The position numbers and the translations under genes were made by a program. From Cupriavidus pauculus (GTDB lineage: Bacteria; Pseudomonadota; Gammaproteobacteria; Burkholderiales; Burkholderiaceae): a stretch of 64,000 nucleotides of DNA. Of this stretch, positions 1-10,800 are shown one piece after another. Where the stretch lies: the NCBI RefSeq assembly GCF_008801835.1, contig NZ_VZOW01000010.1, positions 62,001 to 126,000 of the forward strand. The letters are read 5' to 3'. How positions within the stretch are numbered: the first letter of the stretch is position 1; every line of letters begins with the position of its first letter. Below the pieces are notes generated by a model. The model was not told the origin of the DNA. It saw only the letters and a program-made list of their open reading frames with translations, and did not search any database.

Positions 1-228
1 GAGCGCGTATCGGAACTGCTGCGCAATATCGGTCAGGTGCAGTGGCTGGATCGCGCCGAGCTGGTGGAATCGAAGGCCATCACCATGACCAACAATCTGC
101 GGGAGCAGCGCAGATTGTTCGACTTCTCGATGCGCTTTTCCTACCGCGCACCGGAGCAGCCTGCCGACAAGAAGGGCGCCGGCGGGGCCTCGGGCGCCGC
201 TGCCAAAGCCGCGAAGGACAAGGTCTGA
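1..228 (+). CDS. pilN: PilN, type IV pilus inner-membrane assembly protein (3' end only)
   Basis: Only the last 75 codons are present; the frame is open from base 1 and stops with TGA at 226-228. The identity rests mainly on position, two bases before pilO and followed by pilP and pilQ. In known systems PilN binds PilM through its cytoplasmic tail and pairs with PilO through a periplasmic ferredoxin-like fold, linking the cytoplasmic motor to the secretin. The visible part would be the end of that periplasmic domain plus an Ala/Gly/Lys-rich tail. The start lies outside the window. Confidence 0.85.
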   Translation, partial: ERVSELLRNIGQVQWLDRAELVESKAITMTNNLREQRRLFDFSMRFSYRAPEQPADKKGAGGASGAAAKAAKDKV

Positions 229-230
229 CC

Positions 231-908
231 ATGGCGCTCAATTCCGATATTTCCCTGCAGGACCTGACCACGCAATTTCGCGGTCTGAACCTGAACGAGC
301 CGGAAACCTGGCCCGCAGCGCCGCGCGTGCTGTTTTCGATTCTTGCTGCGGTGATCGTGCTGATTCTGGGCTGGCAGTTCTACTGGACCGACAAGAGCGA
401 CGAACTCGATCGCAGGCACGCCGAAAACGCGACGCTGAAGACGCAGTTCAAGACCAAGGTCGCCCAGGTGGCCAACCTCGACGAACTGCGCAAGCAAAAG
501 GTCGAGGTCGAAAAGCGCGTGGCCCTTGCCGAACGGCAACTGCCGAACAGCACCGAAATGGATGCGTTGCTGGCTGACGTGAATCACGCCGGCGTGGCGC
601 GCGGGCTCCAGTTCGAACTGTTCAAGCCGCAGCCCGCCACGGTAAAGCCTTACTTCGCCGAGATTCCGGTCAACCTGAAGGTTACGGGCCGCTACCACGA
701 TGTTGCGCTGTTCAATGCCGACGTCGCCGCGTTGTCGCGGATCGTTTCGATGCGAAACCTGAACATGTCGGTGGCCAAGGACGGCACGCTATCGATGGAA
801 GCCGTTGCCATGGCTTATCGTGCGCTGGATCCTGACGAGCAGGCCGCACAGCGTCGCGCCGCGGCCGACGCGGCCGCCAAGAAGACCAAGGCGGGAGGCG
901 CCAAATGA
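231..908 (+). CDS. pilO: PilO, type IV pilus inner-membrane assembly protein
   Basis: This 225-residue protein has a short cytoplasmic N-terminus, one membrane segment at about residues 32-51, a charged coiled-coil stretch at about 55-105, then a small periplasmic domain and an Ala/Lys-rich tail. That is the PilO layout. PilO forms heterodimers with PilN in the alignment complex that joins the pilus motor to the PilQ secretin. The ATG at 231 was chosen because it follows the pilN stop by two bases; the frame stays open further upstream only inside pilN. The stop overlaps the pilP start in an ATGA, indicating translational coupling. Confidence 0.95.
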   Translation: MALNSDISLQDLTTQFRGLNLNEPETWPAAPRVLFSILAAVIVLILGWQFYWTDKSDELDRRHAENATLKTQFKTKVAQVANLDELRKQKVEVEKRVALAERQLPNSTEMDALLADVNHAGVARGLQFELFKPQPATVKPYFAEIPVNLKVTGRYHDVALFNADVAALSRIVSMRNLNMSVAKDGTLSMEAVAMAYRALDPDEQAAQRRAAADAAAKKTKAGGAK

Positions 909-1450
909 GCCCTGTCCGCGTGAATCGAGTTCGCCTGCTTGCGTGGCGCACGCTTGGCGTCGCCGCCTTTACGGTCATCGCGCTGGGCGGCTGCGGATCC
1001 AGCGACGACGAAGGCCTGCGCCAATGGATGAGCCAGACCCGTGCCGCCAAGGCGCCGCCGCCCGAGCCCCTGCCCGACGTCAAGCCGTATGTGCCGCGCG
1101 AGTATGGTGGTCGCGCATCGCCGGAGCCCTTCGCGCAGACGAAGATCGGCGAACTGAACAGAACGATGTCCGAGTCGCCGGAGGCCGGACGGCGACACGA
1201 GCCGCTCGAAGATTTTCCGCTGGAAAACTTCAAGATGCTCGGGATGCTGAAGAAGAACGGCGAGACCTACGGTGTCGTACGCGTAGATAACAAGATCCAT
1301 CACGTAAAGGTGGGTCAGTATCTCGGCCAGAGTTACGGCCGGGTGGTCCGCATCACCGATCAAGAGATCGTGTTGCGCGAATTGGTTCGGGAAGGGGTCT
1401 CAGATTGGAAAGAGAAAATGACCAGCCTGAAGCTGGAGGCATCCGCATGA
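905..1450 (+). CDS. pilP: PilP, type IV pilus assembly lipoprotein
   Basis: This 181-residue protein starts with a basic and hydrophobic leader ending in a lipobox (LGGC, lipidated Cys about residue 30). A proline-rich linker follows, then a C-terminal beta domain of about 80 residues that in PilP homologues contacts the N0 domain of PilQ. It is an inner-membrane-anchored periplasmic lipoprotein linking PilNO to the secretin. Its ATG overlaps the pilO stop and its own stop overlaps the pilQ start, both as ATGA. Confidence 0.95.
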   Translation: MSPVRVNRVRLLAWRTLGVAAFTVIALGGCGSSDDEGLRQWMSQTRAAKAPPPEPLPDVKPYVPREYGGRASPEPFAQTKIGELNRTMSESPEAGRRHEPLEDFPLENFKMLGMLKKNGETYGVVRVDNKIHHVKVGQYLGQSYGRVVRITDQEIVLRELVREGVSDWKEKMTSLKLEASA

Positions 1451-3597
1451 TCACCGTACGTTGGGTCCGGGCGCTTGCGGGCGCTGCAGCGATGGCGCTG
1501 GTGCTGGCCTCTCCGGCCGCATTGGCACAGAAGAATCAGCTCAGGCAGGTGGAAGCCAACGTCGTGGGCGAGCAGACCGTGTTTACGGTCGACCTGCAGG
1601 GTCCGCTCGCGCAGAAACCGGTGGATTTCACAACCCAGAATCCCGCCAAGATCGCGATCGATTTTTTCGATACGGGATTTGGCGCTGGGCGTGCGCAGTA
1701 CGAGTACGCCGGCAAGCTGCTCAAGAGCGCAAACGTGATGCAGATCGGGGACCGCACGCGGGTTGTGCTGAACCTGAGCCGCACTACCACCTACCGGACC
1801 GAAATGCGCGGCACGCAGTACGTCGTGCTGCTCGATAACGTGGTGCAGGCGCCCAATGCCGCGGCGCCGACGTTCGCGCCCACGGCTGCCGCGGCCGCCG
1901 CAGCCCAGTCGATGGCGGTCAACCGGCCGTCGGTGCGCAATATCGACTTCCGCCGCGCGCAGGACGGTGCGGGCCGCATCGTGGTCGATCTCTCGTCGCG
2001 CGATTCGGGTATCAACATCGCGCAACAGGGACAGAACCTGGTGGTCGATTTCATGGGCACCTCGCTGCCAACGGATTTGCGTCGCCGCTTCGATGTCACG
2101 GACTTCGGCACGCCGGTCCAGGCCATGCGCGCCGCAGACACCAATGGCAGCGCGCGCCTGACCATCGAGCCGCGCGGCAACTGGGAATACAGCTCGTACC
2201 AGACCGACAACCAGTTCGTCGTGGAAGTCCGCCAGGTCAAGGAAGATCCGAACAAGCTGATCTCGGGCCAGGGCTATCGCGGCGAGCGCCTGTCGCTGAA
2301 CTTCCAGAACATCGACATCCGCTCGTTGCTGCAGGTGTTCGCCGACTTCACGAACCTGAACATCATCACCAGCGATACCGTGCAGGGCAACCTGACGCTG
2401 CGTCTCAAGGATGTTCCGTGGGACCAGGCCCTGCAGATCGTCATGGATTCGAAGGGTCTTGCCTCGCGCCGCAACGGCAACGTGCTGTGGGTGGCACCGA
2501 AGGCTGAACTTGCCACCAAGGAAAAGCTGGAACTCGAGTCGCTGCAGCAGATCAACGAACTCGAGCCGATCCGCAGCCAGGTCTTCCAGCTGAACTACCA
2601 GCGCGCCGACGACGTGCGCCGGATGCTGCTGGGCATGCCGGCGACCGGTGGCGCGGGCGGCGGTGCGGCGCCGGTGGCCGCGGTGGGCGGCGCTGGCGCA
2701 ATGGGCGTGACGCGCATGCTGTCCAAGCGTGGCTCGCTGACGGCGGACCCGCGTACCAACCAGCTGTTCGTGTCCGATATCGCGGGCAAGCTGGAAGAGG
2801 TGCAGATCTTCCTGCAGAAGATCGACATCCCCGTGCGCCAGGTGATCATCGAGGCGCGTATCGTCGAAGCCAGCGACACCTTCAGTCGCAACCTTGGCGT
2901 GAAGCTTGGTTTCGCCTTGCCACGCGCCGGTAGCGCGCTTGGCAACACGTACCAGAACGTTGCGTCGCCGTTCACGCAGGATGCCAAGTGGGATAACAGC
3001 CCGGCGTTGAGCCTGCCCGCGGCAGCCATCAACGGCACCAATCCGGCATCGGTGGCATTCAGCATCTTCAATGCCGGTGCGGGTCGTTTCCTCGACCTGG
3101 AACTGTCCGCGCTCGAGGCGGACGGCAAAGGCAAGATCATCTCCAGCCCGCGCGTCGTGACGGCCAACAACATCAAGGCCCTGATCGAACAGGGCACGGA
3201 GCTGCCGTACCAATCGGCCACCTCCAGCGGCGCCACGTCGATCCAGTTCCGCAAGGCCAACCTGAAACTGGAAGTCACCCCGCAGATCACGCCGGAAGGC
3301 AACGTGCTGCTGGACGTCGACGTCAACAAGGACAGCGTGGGCATCCAGACCGTCAACGGCTTCGCCATCGACACCAAGCACGTGCAGACGCAGGTGCTGG
3401 TGGAGAACGGCGGCACCGTGGTGATCGGCGGCATCTATAGTCAGGAAGAATCGAACAACTACAACAAGGTGCCGTGGCTGGGCGACATCCCGGTGCTGGG
3501 CAATCTGTTCAAGAACAACGCCAAGGTCAACAACCGGACGGAACTGCTGGTGTTCCTGACCCCACGTATCCTGAACGACAGCGTGTCGCTGAAATAA
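1447..3597 (+). CDS. pilQ: PilQ, type IV pilus secretin
   Basis: This 716-residue protein forms the outer-membrane ring through which type IV pili leave the cell. It shows a Sec signal peptide (about residues 1-27), two AMIN-like peptidoglycan-binding regions (about 30-270), secretin N0 and N1 domains (about 290-470) broken by an Ala/Gly-rich insert near 400-420, and a C-terminal secretin domain. The end carries the family motif around PWLGDIPVLGNLF and TELLVFLTP. The ATG at 1447 overlaps the pilP stop and begins the signal peptide; an ATG 42 bases upstream lies within pilP and is less likely. An intrinsic terminator follows. Confidence 0.97.
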   Translation: MITVRWVRALAGAAAMALVLASPAALAQKNQLRQVEANVVGEQTVFTVDLQGPLAQKPVDFTTQNPAKIAIDFFDTGFGAGRAQYEYAGKLLKSANVMQIGDRTRVVLNLSRTTTYRTEMRGTQYVVLLDNVVQAPNAAAPTFAPTAAAAAAAQSMAVNRPSVRNIDFRRAQDGAGRIVVDLSSRDSGINIAQQGQNLVVDFMGTSLPTDLRRRFDVTDFGTPVQAMRAADTNGSARLTIEPRGNWEYSSYQTDNQFVVEVRQVKEDPNKLISGQGYRGERLSLNFQNIDIRSLLQVFADFTNLNIITSDTVQGNLTLRLKDVPWDQALQIVMDSKGLASRRNGNVLWVAPKAELATKEKLELESLQQINELEPIRSQVFQLNYQRADDVRRMLLGMPATGGAGGGAAPVAAVGGAGAMGVTRMLSKRGSLTADPRTNQLFVSDIAGKLEEVQIFLQKIDIPVRQVIIEARIVEASDTFSRNLGVKLGFALPRAGSALGNTYQNVASPFTQDAKWDNSPALSLPAAAINGTNPASVAFSIFNAGAGRFLDLELSALEADGKGKIISSPRVVTANNIKALIEQGTELPYQSATSSGATSIQFRKANLKLEVTPQITPEGNVLLDVDVNKDSVGIQTVNGFAIDTKHVQTQVLVENGGTVVIGGIYSQEESNNYNKVPWLGDIPVLGNLFKNNAKVNNRTELLVFLTPRILNDSVSLK

Positions 3598-3642
3598 TGC
3601 CGGCCGGGTGCAGCACAAAGCCCGGATGCAGTAGACTGGCAG

Positions 3643-3671
3643 GCCGCGTCGGATTCGGACGCGGCTTTTTT
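3643..3671 (+). terminator. Intrinsic terminator after pilQ
   Basis: An 8-bp perfect GC-rich stem (3643-3650 with 3658-3665) and a 7-base loop are followed by six T residues. It sits 45 bases after the pilQ stop and should end the pil transcript before aroK. Confidence 0.9.
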
Positions 3672-3805
3672 CATTTTGGCGGCATCGTTAGTGGTGGCGA
3701 CAGCCAGCCGCGGCGGGCCCGTTGCGATGATGCACAATGGCGGATGCATCACGTCGAGACGGACCTGGCCCTGACGGTCGGCGTGTCGATGCCCCAAGCC
3801 TTATC

Positions 3806-4426
3806 GTGCAAGACAGTCCAGTGACAGCCAATCGCCCGAACCTATTCTTTGTTGGCCTGATGGGCGCCGGCAAGACTACCGTCGGCCGCACCGTGGCCCG
3901 GCGCCTCAACTATCCGTTCTTCGATTCGGACCATGAACTCGAGGCGCGTTGTGGCGTGCGCATTCCGATCATTTTCGAGCACGAAGGCGAGGCCGGATTT
4001 CGCGACCGCGAGGCGCAGATCATTGCCGAACTGACCGCGCAGCAGGGCATCGTCCTGGCCACTGGCGGCGGTGCGGTGCTGCGTCCGGCCAACCGCGAGG
4101 CGCTCAAGGCCAACGGCACGGTGGTCTATCTGCGCGCCAGTCCGCACGATCTATGGCTGCGAACGCGCCATGACCGCAATCGGCCGCTATTGCAGACCGA
4201 GGATCCGAAGGGGCGCCTTGAGGCGCTCTATGCGCAGCGCGATCCGCTCTATCGCGAAGTCGCCGATTTCGTCATCGAAACCGGCAAGCCGACCGTGGCG
4301 CAGCTTGCTAATATGGTTCTTATGCAACTTGAAATGGCCGGTTTCACGTTTGCCCCCGCAGATTCCGAATGCGAATCCGCTGCCGATGCGGCGACTGGAC
4401 AACCGGCGCAGGACACCCATTCATGA
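3806..4426 (+). CDS. aroK: Shikimate kinase
   Basis: It phosphorylates the 3-hydroxyl of shikimate in the chorismate pathway. The P-loop (GLMGAGKTT), the shikimate-binding region (SDHELE), the ATGGGAVLR glycine loop and the RPLLQ lid segment are all present. The start is uncertain: GTG at 3806 begins just before the conserved core, GTG at 3821 is also possible, and an ATG at 3737 would add 23 residues without family resemblance. None has a strong ribosome site. The protein is about 206 residues, somewhat longer than the usual 175 because of an acidic C-terminal tail. Its stop overlaps the aroB start (ATGA), so the two pathway genes are coupled. Confidence 0.95.
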   Translation: MQDSPVTANRPNLFFVGLMGAGKTTVGRTVARRLNYPFFDSDHELEARCGVRIPIIFEHEGEAGFRDREAQIIAELTAQQGIVLATGGGAVLRPANREALKANGTVVYLRASPHDLWLRTRHDRNRPLLQTEDPKGRLEALYAQRDPLYREVADFVIETGKPTVAQLANMVLMQLEMAGFTFAPADSECESAADAATGQPAQDTHS

Positions 4427-5529
4427 TTACGTTGGAAGTCGATCTCGGGACGCGAAGCTACCCGATCCATATCGGCAGCGGCCTGCTGGACCGCGCCGAC
4501 CTGCTGCAGCCGCATATCCGCGGCCAGCACGCCGTCATCGTGACCAATGAAACGGTCGGTCCGCTGTACGCGGCGCGCGTCGAAGCCGCCTTGAGCGGCC
4601 TGGGCAAGACCGTGCGAACCGTGGTGCTGCCCGACGGCGAGCGGTTCAAGCAATGGGAAACGCTCAACCTGATTTTCGACGCACTGCTGAAGGCGGGCGC
4701 CGACCGCAAGACCACGCTGATTGCCCTTGGCGGCGGCGTGGTGGGCGACATGACCGGGTTTGCCGCAGCCTGCTACATGCGCGGCGTGCCGTTCGTGCAG
4801 ATGCCGACCACGTTGCTGGCGCAGGTCGATTCGTCGGTCGGCGGCAAGACGGGCATCAACCACCCGCTGGGCAAGAACATGATCGGGGCGTTCCATCAGC
4901 CCAACGCCGTGATCGCGGACATCGATACGCTGCGCACGCTGCCATCGCGCGAACTCGCGGCAGGGCTCGCCGAGGTCATCAAGCACGGCGCGATTGCTGA
5001 CGCCGATTACTTCGGCTGGATCGAGCAGAACATCGCGGCGCTCAATGCGTGCGACGCCAGCCTGATGGCGCAGGCCGTGCGACGTTCGTGCGAGATCAAG
5101 GCAGGCGTCGTGGCGCAGGACGAACGCGAGGGCGGGCTGCGCGCCATCCTCAATTTCGGCCATACGTTCGGACATGCAATCGAAGCTGGCATGGGCTATG
5201 GCGAGTGGCTGCACGGCGAGGCCGTCGGCTGCGGCATGGTGATGGCGGCAGATCTTTCGCATCGGCTTGGCTTTATTGATGTCGAAACGCGTGCGCGCAT
5301 CCGCACCCTTACCCAGGCGGCGATGCTGCCCATCGTGGCGCCGGATCTCGGCGTCGACCGTTACGTCGAATTAATGAAGGTGGACAAGAAGGCGGAGGCG
5401 GGCAGCATCAAGTTCATCCTGCTGCGCAAGCTCGGCGAGGCCTTCATCACCACCGTGCCGGATCAGGATCTGCGCGACACGCTGCGTCACGCGGTACTGA
5501 AACCGCCAACCGAGGCGCCAGTCGCCTGA
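4423..5529 (+). CDS. aroB: 3-dehydroquinate synthase
   Basis: This 368-residue NAD- and metal-dependent enzyme converts DAHP to 3-dehydroquinate, the second step of the shikimate pathway. Family motifs are clear: the [11 protein letters not shown] glycine-rich NAD loop, the [11 protein letters not shown] segment, and the metal-ligand regions around [20 protein letters not shown] and LHGEAV. The ATG at 4423 overlaps the aroK stop. An upstream in-frame ATG at 4369 lies inside aroK and is rejected. aroK-aroB order is conserved in Burkholderiales. Confidence 0.98.
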   Translation: MITLEVDLGTRSYPIHIGSGLLDRADLLQPHIRGQHAVIVTNETVGPLYAARVEAALSGLGKTVRTVVLPDGERFKQWETLNLIFDALLKAGADRKTTLIALGGGVVGDMTGFAAACYMRGVPFVQMPTTLLAQVDSSVGGKTGINHPLGKNMIGAFHQPNAVIADIDTLRTLPSRELAAGLAEVIKHGAIADADYFGWIEQNIAALNACDASLMAQAVRRSCEIKAGVVAQDEREGGLRAILNFGHTFGHAIEAGMGYGEWLHGEAVGCGMVMAADLSHRLGFIDVETRARIRTLTQAAMLPIVAPDLGVDRYVELMKVDKKAEAGSIKFILLRKLGEAFITTVPDQDLRDTLRHAVLKPPTEAPVA

Positions 5530-5585
5530 GCGATTGGTTATGCCTTGCAACCCTGAACCACCCAACGGATTACTGGATTGCCCGC

Positions 5586-6743
5586 ATGACCACTCAAGTG
5601 ACTGACCTCGAAGCGCATCTCGCGCCCTACGCCGCACGCTCCGCGCAAACGCGCGGCCGGGTGCATGCGGAGCCGGCGTCGTCGTCGCGCAGTGAATTTC
5701 AGCGCGATCGTGACCGCGTCATCCACAGCACCGCATTTCGCCGGCTCGAATACAAGACTCAGGTCTTCGTGAACCATGAAGGCGACCTGTTCCGCACACG
5801 GCTGACCCATAGCCTGGAAGTGGCGCAGATCGCGCGGTCGATTGCTCGAAACCTGCGGCTCAACGAAGATCTGGTCGAAGCCATCTCGCTGGCCCATGAC
5901 CTCGGGCATACGCCGTTCGGCCATGCCGGCCAGGACGCGCTCAATGGCTGCATGAAGAATCACGGCGGCTTTGAACACAATCTGCAGAGCCTGCTGGTGG
6001 TCGACGAGCTCGAGGAGCGTTATGGCGGTTTCAATGGCTTGAACCTGACGTTCGAAACGCGCGAGGGCATTCTCAAGCATTGCTCGCGCGTCAACGCCGC
6101 CGCACTGGGCGAGCTTGGACGCCGCTTCCTGGAAGGCACCCAGCCCTCGCTCGAAGCGCAACTGGCCAATCTTGCCGACGAGATCGCGTACAACAATCAC
6201 GATATCGACGATGGACTGCGTTCCGGCCTGCTGACACTGGAACAGCTCGACGAGGTGCCGATGTGGGCCCGGCATCGCGCCGAAGTTGCTGCCGTGTTCC
6301 CCGGTATCAATGGGCGCCGGGCGATCAATGAGACGGTCCGGCGCATGATCAACACGCTGATCATCGACCTGATAGAAACCACCGCGCGCAATATTGCGGC
6401 GGCCAATCCCAAATCGATCGACGCGGTACGCGCGGCTGGCCCGCTGGTGTCGTTCAGTCCGAAGATCCACGAGGAAGCCGCCGCACTGAAGCGTTTCCTT
6501 TTCCGTCATCTGTACCGGCATTACCTGGTCATGCGGATGTCCGCCAAGGCGCAGCGCATTATTTCAGACCTGTTCGGTGCGTTTATGCAGGACCCGCGCT
6601 TGCTCCCGCCGCAATATCAGGCGGGCCCCGGGGCGGACCAGCCGCGCCTGATCGCGCACTACATCGCCGGCATGACCGACCGCTATGCGATTCGCGAACA
6701 CCGCCGCATTTTCGCGGTCAGCGAAAGCAATTCCATTGGCTGA
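5586..6743 (+). CDS. dgt: Deoxyguanosinetriphosphate triphosphohydrolase-like HD protein
   Basis: This 385-residue HD-domain protein belongs to the dGTPase-like family, which removes triphosphate from dNTPs. It shows the N-terminal [11 protein letters not shown] region, the first metal histidine (about H75 in RTRLTHS), the HD pair (about 104-105 in [13 protein letters not shown]) and a downstream EH pair. Bacterial proteins of this shorter class are often annotated as type 2 dGTPase-like; true substrate preference cannot be read from sequence. It follows aroB by 56 bases and probably shares its transcript, as is common in betaproteobacteria. Confidence 0.93.
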   Translation: MTTQVTDLEAHLAPYAARSAQTRGRVHAEPASSSRSEFQRDRDRVIHSTAFRRLEYKTQVFVNHEGDLFRTRLTHSLEVAQIARSIARNLRLNEDLVEAISLAHDLGHTPFGHAGQDALNGCMKNHGGFEHNLQSLLVVDELEERYGGFNGLNLTFETREGILKHCSRVNAAALGELGRRFLEGTQPSLEAQLANLADEIAYNNHDIDDGLRSGLLTLEQLDEVPMWARHRAEVAAVFPGINGRRAINETVRRMINTLIIDLIETTARNIAAANPKSIDAVRAAGPLVSFSPKIHEEAAALKRFLFRHLYRHYLVMRMSAKAQRIISDLFGAFMQDPRLLPPQYQAGPGADQPRLIAHYIAGMTDRYAIREHRRIFAVSESNSIG

Positions 6744-6800
6744 GCGATAAACGGGGACAGATCGGGATATCATGCGCGCATCCTTGCTGATGAGTGCGCG

Positions 6801-7538
6801 ATGGCCCGCCTTCCCCGATTCTCCCCCGCCGGTTTGCCCGTTCTAGTGTTGCAGCGCGGCAACAACCGCCAGCCGGTATTCCTCGGCCCGGAAGACTACC
6901 TCCATTACCTCGATTGCCTGCGCATGGCGGCGCGCGAGCACGAACTGGCGATCCACGCGTTCGGCCTGCGGCCCAACCATATCCACCTCGTTGCCACGCC
7001 CAAGACGCCGGAATCACTGAGTCTGACGATGCAGGCGGTGGGCCGTCGTTATGCGCGGCATTTCAATCGCGTGGCCAATCGAACGGGAACGTTGTGGGAA
7101 GGGCGTTTCCGCTCCGCTGTCATTGAGCCGGACACCTGGCTGCTCCCGGCCATGCTTTATGTCGAGGGTAATGGGATGCGCGCCGGCGACGTGACCGCGC
7201 CCGAGCACGATCGCTGGAGCAGCTACCGTCACCACGCCGGCATCGAGGCAAGCTCGATTGTGAGCGATCACTCTGCATATTGGGACATGGGAAATACGCC
7301 GTTTGAGCGCCAATCCAACTATCGCGCGCTGACTGCCGAGGGCTTGTCGGGCAAGACGCTGGAGACGTTGCGCCAGCATGCGCACAGCGGCTGGCCCTTG
7401 GGCGACGAAGCGTTTCTGGCGCAGCTTGCCCGGCACGCCACCCGCCGGATCCGTCCGCTGCCGAAAGGGCGACCTCGGAAGCACGCCGCCGAGGCCGTGG
7501 ACGACGCCGGCACCGCTCCAGCCGACATGGACGCCTGA
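6801..7538 (+). CDS. REP-associated tyrosine transposase (RAYT, Y1_Tnp family)
   Basis: This 245-residue protein matches the IS200-like Y1 transposase fold used by domesticated RAYT proteins. The metal-binding HIH sits at residues 60-62 (in RPNHIHLVA), the family box GTLWEGRF at about 96-103, and the catalytic tyrosine candidate at about Y120, followed by VEGNGMRAG in place of the more usual IEXNPVRAG. The C-terminus is extended and basic (RRIRPLPKGRPRKH). No neighbouring insertion-sequence ends were recognised beyond short inverted GGGGACA strings, so it looks like a single-copy resident gene between dgt and gltB. RAYTs are thought to act on REP-type hairpins; activity here is not shown. Confidence 0.88.
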   Translation: MARLPRFSPAGLPVLVLQRGNNRQPVFLGPEDYLHYLDCLRMAAREHELAIHAFGLRPNHIHLVATPKTPESLSLTMQAVGRRYARHFNRVANRTGTLWEGRFRSAVIEPDTWLLPAMLYVEGNGMRAGDVTAPEHDRWSSYRHHAGIEASSIVSDHSAYWDMGNTPFERQSNYRALTAEGLSGKTLETLRQHAHSGWPLGDEAFLAQLARHATRRIRPLPKGRPRKHAAEAVDDAGTAPADMDA

Positions 7539-7657
7539 GGCGACGCACCAACGTGTCGCATTCCACCGGCACATTCGCCCGACTTTAATATGTCCCCAAT
7601 TAAATTTGGATTCTGTTTGGTGCAATCTGAAATGTGTTCTGACCCCATTTAAAATTT
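7539..7657. other. AT-rich right flank of the RAYT gene
   Basis: No gene is seen here. The stretch 7585-7660 is markedly AT-rich compared with its neighbours. It holds TGTCCCC at 7591-7597, the reverse complement of the GGGGACA found at 6753-6759 just before the transposase, and a related string TGTTCTGACCCC at 7635-7646. These inverted strings bracket the transposase and may be its recognition ends or remnants of them. Confidence 0.5.
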
Positions 7658-7686
7658 TTGCGGGCACGAGACGATTCTCTTATAGT
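7658..7686 (+). promoter_or_regulatory. Candidate sigma-70 promoter for gltBD
   Basis: TTGCGG at 7658-7663 and TATAGT at 7681-7686 are separated by 17 bases, a good match to the vegetative consensus. This would give a leader of about 140 bases before gltB. The -35 lies 11 bases after the last RAYT-flank string. Confidence 0.6.
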
Positions 7687-7832
7687 GGCTGCACCCACAG
7701 TCATTGTGCGGCGCGTCACGCCTGTGTACGCCGCTGCGGTCCCGCTGTCAGCCAGGCCCATCGAGAGGTTTTGCGACAGTCATCCCGTTCGGTCTGCCTT
7801 GCTGGCTCGCAGCCTTCACCGGAATTCAGCCC

Positions 7833-10800
7833 GTGGACCACTCGCAACAACCCACCGATCTCGCCGCCCGCCCGCAGGCCCAGGGCCTGTATGACCCGTC
7901 CAACGAGCACGACGCCTGCGGCGTCGGCATGGTTGCGCATATCAAGGGCAAGAAATCCCACGAAATCATCTCGCAAGGGCTGAAGATCCTTGAGAACCTC
8001 GATCACCGGGGTGCGGTTGGCGCTGACGCGCTGATGGGCGACGGCGCGGGCATCCTGATCCAGATTCCGGATCAGTTCTACCGCGAGGAGATGGCCAAGC
8101 AGGGCGTGAAGCTGCCGCCGGCCGGCGAATACGGCGTCGGCATGATCTTCCTGCCGAAGGAACATGCCTCGCGTCTGGCGTGCGAACAGGAACTCGAACG
8201 CACCGTGCGCCTGGAAGGCCAGGTCGTACTGGGCTGGCGCGATGTTCCGGTCGATTGCAACATGCCGATGTCGCCGACCGTGCGCACCACCGAGCCGGTG
8301 ATCCGCCAGATCTTCATCGGCCGCGGTCGCGACATCATGACCACGGACGCGCTGGAACGTAAGCTCTACGTCATCCGCAAGACGGCCAGCCACGCCATCC
8401 AGGCGCTTAAGCTCAAGCATGGCAAGGAATACTTCGTGCCGTCGATGTCGGCGCGCACGGTCGTGTACAAGGGCCTGCTGCTGGCCAACCAGGTGGGCGA
8501 GTACTACCGCGACCTGCAGGATTCGCGCGCGGTGTCGGCGCTGGCACTGGTGCACCAACGCTTCTCGACCAACACGTTCCCCGCCTGGGAACTGGCCCAC
8601 CCGTACCGCATGGTCGCCCACAACGGCGAAATCAACACGGTCAAGGGCAACGTGAACTGGGTGAACGCGCGTACCGGCGCGATCTCGTCGCCGGTGCTTG
8701 GCGACGACCTGCCCAAGCTCTGGCCGCTGATCTATCCGGGCCAATCGGACACGGCTTCGTTCGACAACTGTCTCGAACTGCTGACGATGGCCGGCTACCC
8801 GCTCGTCCACGCGATGATGATGATGATCCCGGAAGCCTGGGAACAGCACACACTGATGGACGACAACCGCCGTGCCTTCTACGAATACCACGCCGCGATG
8901 ATGGAGCCGTGGGACGGCCCCGCCGCGATCTGCTTTACCGACGGTCGTCAGATCGGCGCCACGCTCGACCGTAACGGCCTGCGTCCGGCCCGTTTCTATG
9001 TCACCGAGGACGATTTCGTCGTGCTGGCCTCGGAAGCCGGCGTGCTGCCGTTCCCGGAGTCGCGCATCGTCCAGAAATGGCGTCTGCAGCCGGGCAAGAT
9101 GTTCCTGATCGACATGGAACAGGGCCGCATCATCGACGACAAGGAACTCAAGGACAACCTGGCCAACGCCAAGCCGTACAAGAGCTGGATCGATGCCGTG
9201 CGCATCAAGCTCGACGAGATCGAAGCCAAGCCCGAGGACGTCGCCGCCGAGAAGAAGCCGGTGTCGCCGCTGCTCGATCGCCAGCAGGCATTCGGCTACA
9301 CCCAGGAGGACGTCAAGTTCCTGATGGCGCCGATGGCGCTGGCCGGCGAGGAAGCCACCGGCTCGATGGGCAACGATTCGCCGCTGGCCGTGCTCTCGTC
9401 CAAGAACAAGACGCTCTATCACTACTTCAAGCAGCTGTTCGCACAGGTGACCAACCCGCCGATCGACCCGATCCGCGAGAACATGGTGATGTCGCTGGTG
9501 TCGTTCATCGGCCCCAAGCCGAACCTGCTGGAACTGAACAACATCAACCCGCCGATGCGTCTTGAAGTGGCCCAGCCCGTGCTGGACTTCAAGGACATCG
9601 CCAAGATCCGCAACATCGAGCACTACACCGGCGGCAAGTTCCGTTCGTACGAACTGAACATCTGCTATCCGGTGGCATGGGGCAAGGAAGGCATCGAGGC
9701 GCGCCTGGCGTCGCTGTGCGCCGAGGCCGTGGATGCCGTGCGTTCGGGCTACAACATCCTGATCGTGTCGGACCGCCGCGTCGACGACGGCCACGTGGCC
9801 ATCCCCGCTCTGCTGGCAACGTCGGCCATCCACCATCATCTGGTGGAAAAGGGCCTGCGCACGTCCGCCGGCCTAGTGGTCGAAACCGGCTCGGCTCGCG
9901 AAGTGCATCACTTCGCGCTGCTGGCGGGTTACGGCGCGGAAGCTGTCCACCCGTACCTGGCGATGGAAACGCTGGCCGACATGGCCGCGGGCCTGTCGGG
10001 CGACCTGTCGCCGGAAAAGGCCGTCAAGAACTTCGTCAAGGCGATTGGCAAGGGCCTGTTCAAGGTGATGTCGAAGATGGGCATCTCCACGTACATGTCG
10101 TACACCGGCGCGCAGATTTTCGAAGCCATCGGCCTGTCGCGCGAACTCGTGCAAAAGTATTTCCACGGCACGCCGTCGAACGTGGAAGGCATCGGCATCT
10201 TCGAGGTGGCCGAGGAAGCGCTGCGCCTGCATCGCGATGCCTTTGGCAGCAGCCCGGTGCTGCAGAGCATGCTCGACGCCGGCGGTGAGTACGCATACCG
10301 TGTCCGCGGCGAAGAACACATGTGGACCCCGGATTCGGTCGCCAAGCTGCAGCACGCAGTGCGCGCCGACGACGGCCGTGGCCAGTACCAGACGTACAAG
10401 GAATACGCGAACATCATCAACGACCAGAGCCGCCGCCACATGACGCTGCGCGGCCTGTTCGAGTTCAAGGTCGATCCGGCCCGCGCGATTCCGCTGGACG
10501 AAGTCGAGCCCGCCAAGGAAATCGTCAAGCGCTTTGCCACGGGCGCCATGTCGCTCGGTTCGATTTCGACCGAAGCGCATGCCACGCTGGCCGTGGCGAT
10601 GAACCGCATCGGCGGCAAGTCCAACACCGGTGAAGGCGGCGAGGACGAGAAGCGCTACCGCAATGAGCTGCGCGGCATCCCCATCAAGCAGGGTGATACG
10701 TTCAAGAGCGTGCTGGGCGACCACGTCGTCGAGAAGGATCTCGAGCTGAAGGACGGCGATTCGCTGCGCTCGAAGATCAAGCAGGTGGCGTCGGGCCGTT

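Noticed and set aside
1360..3618. 752-codon open frame opposite pilQ
   Set aside because: It is the antisense shadow of a GC-rich gene whose third positions are mostly G or C; no start signal or family match is seen, and pilQ is certain.
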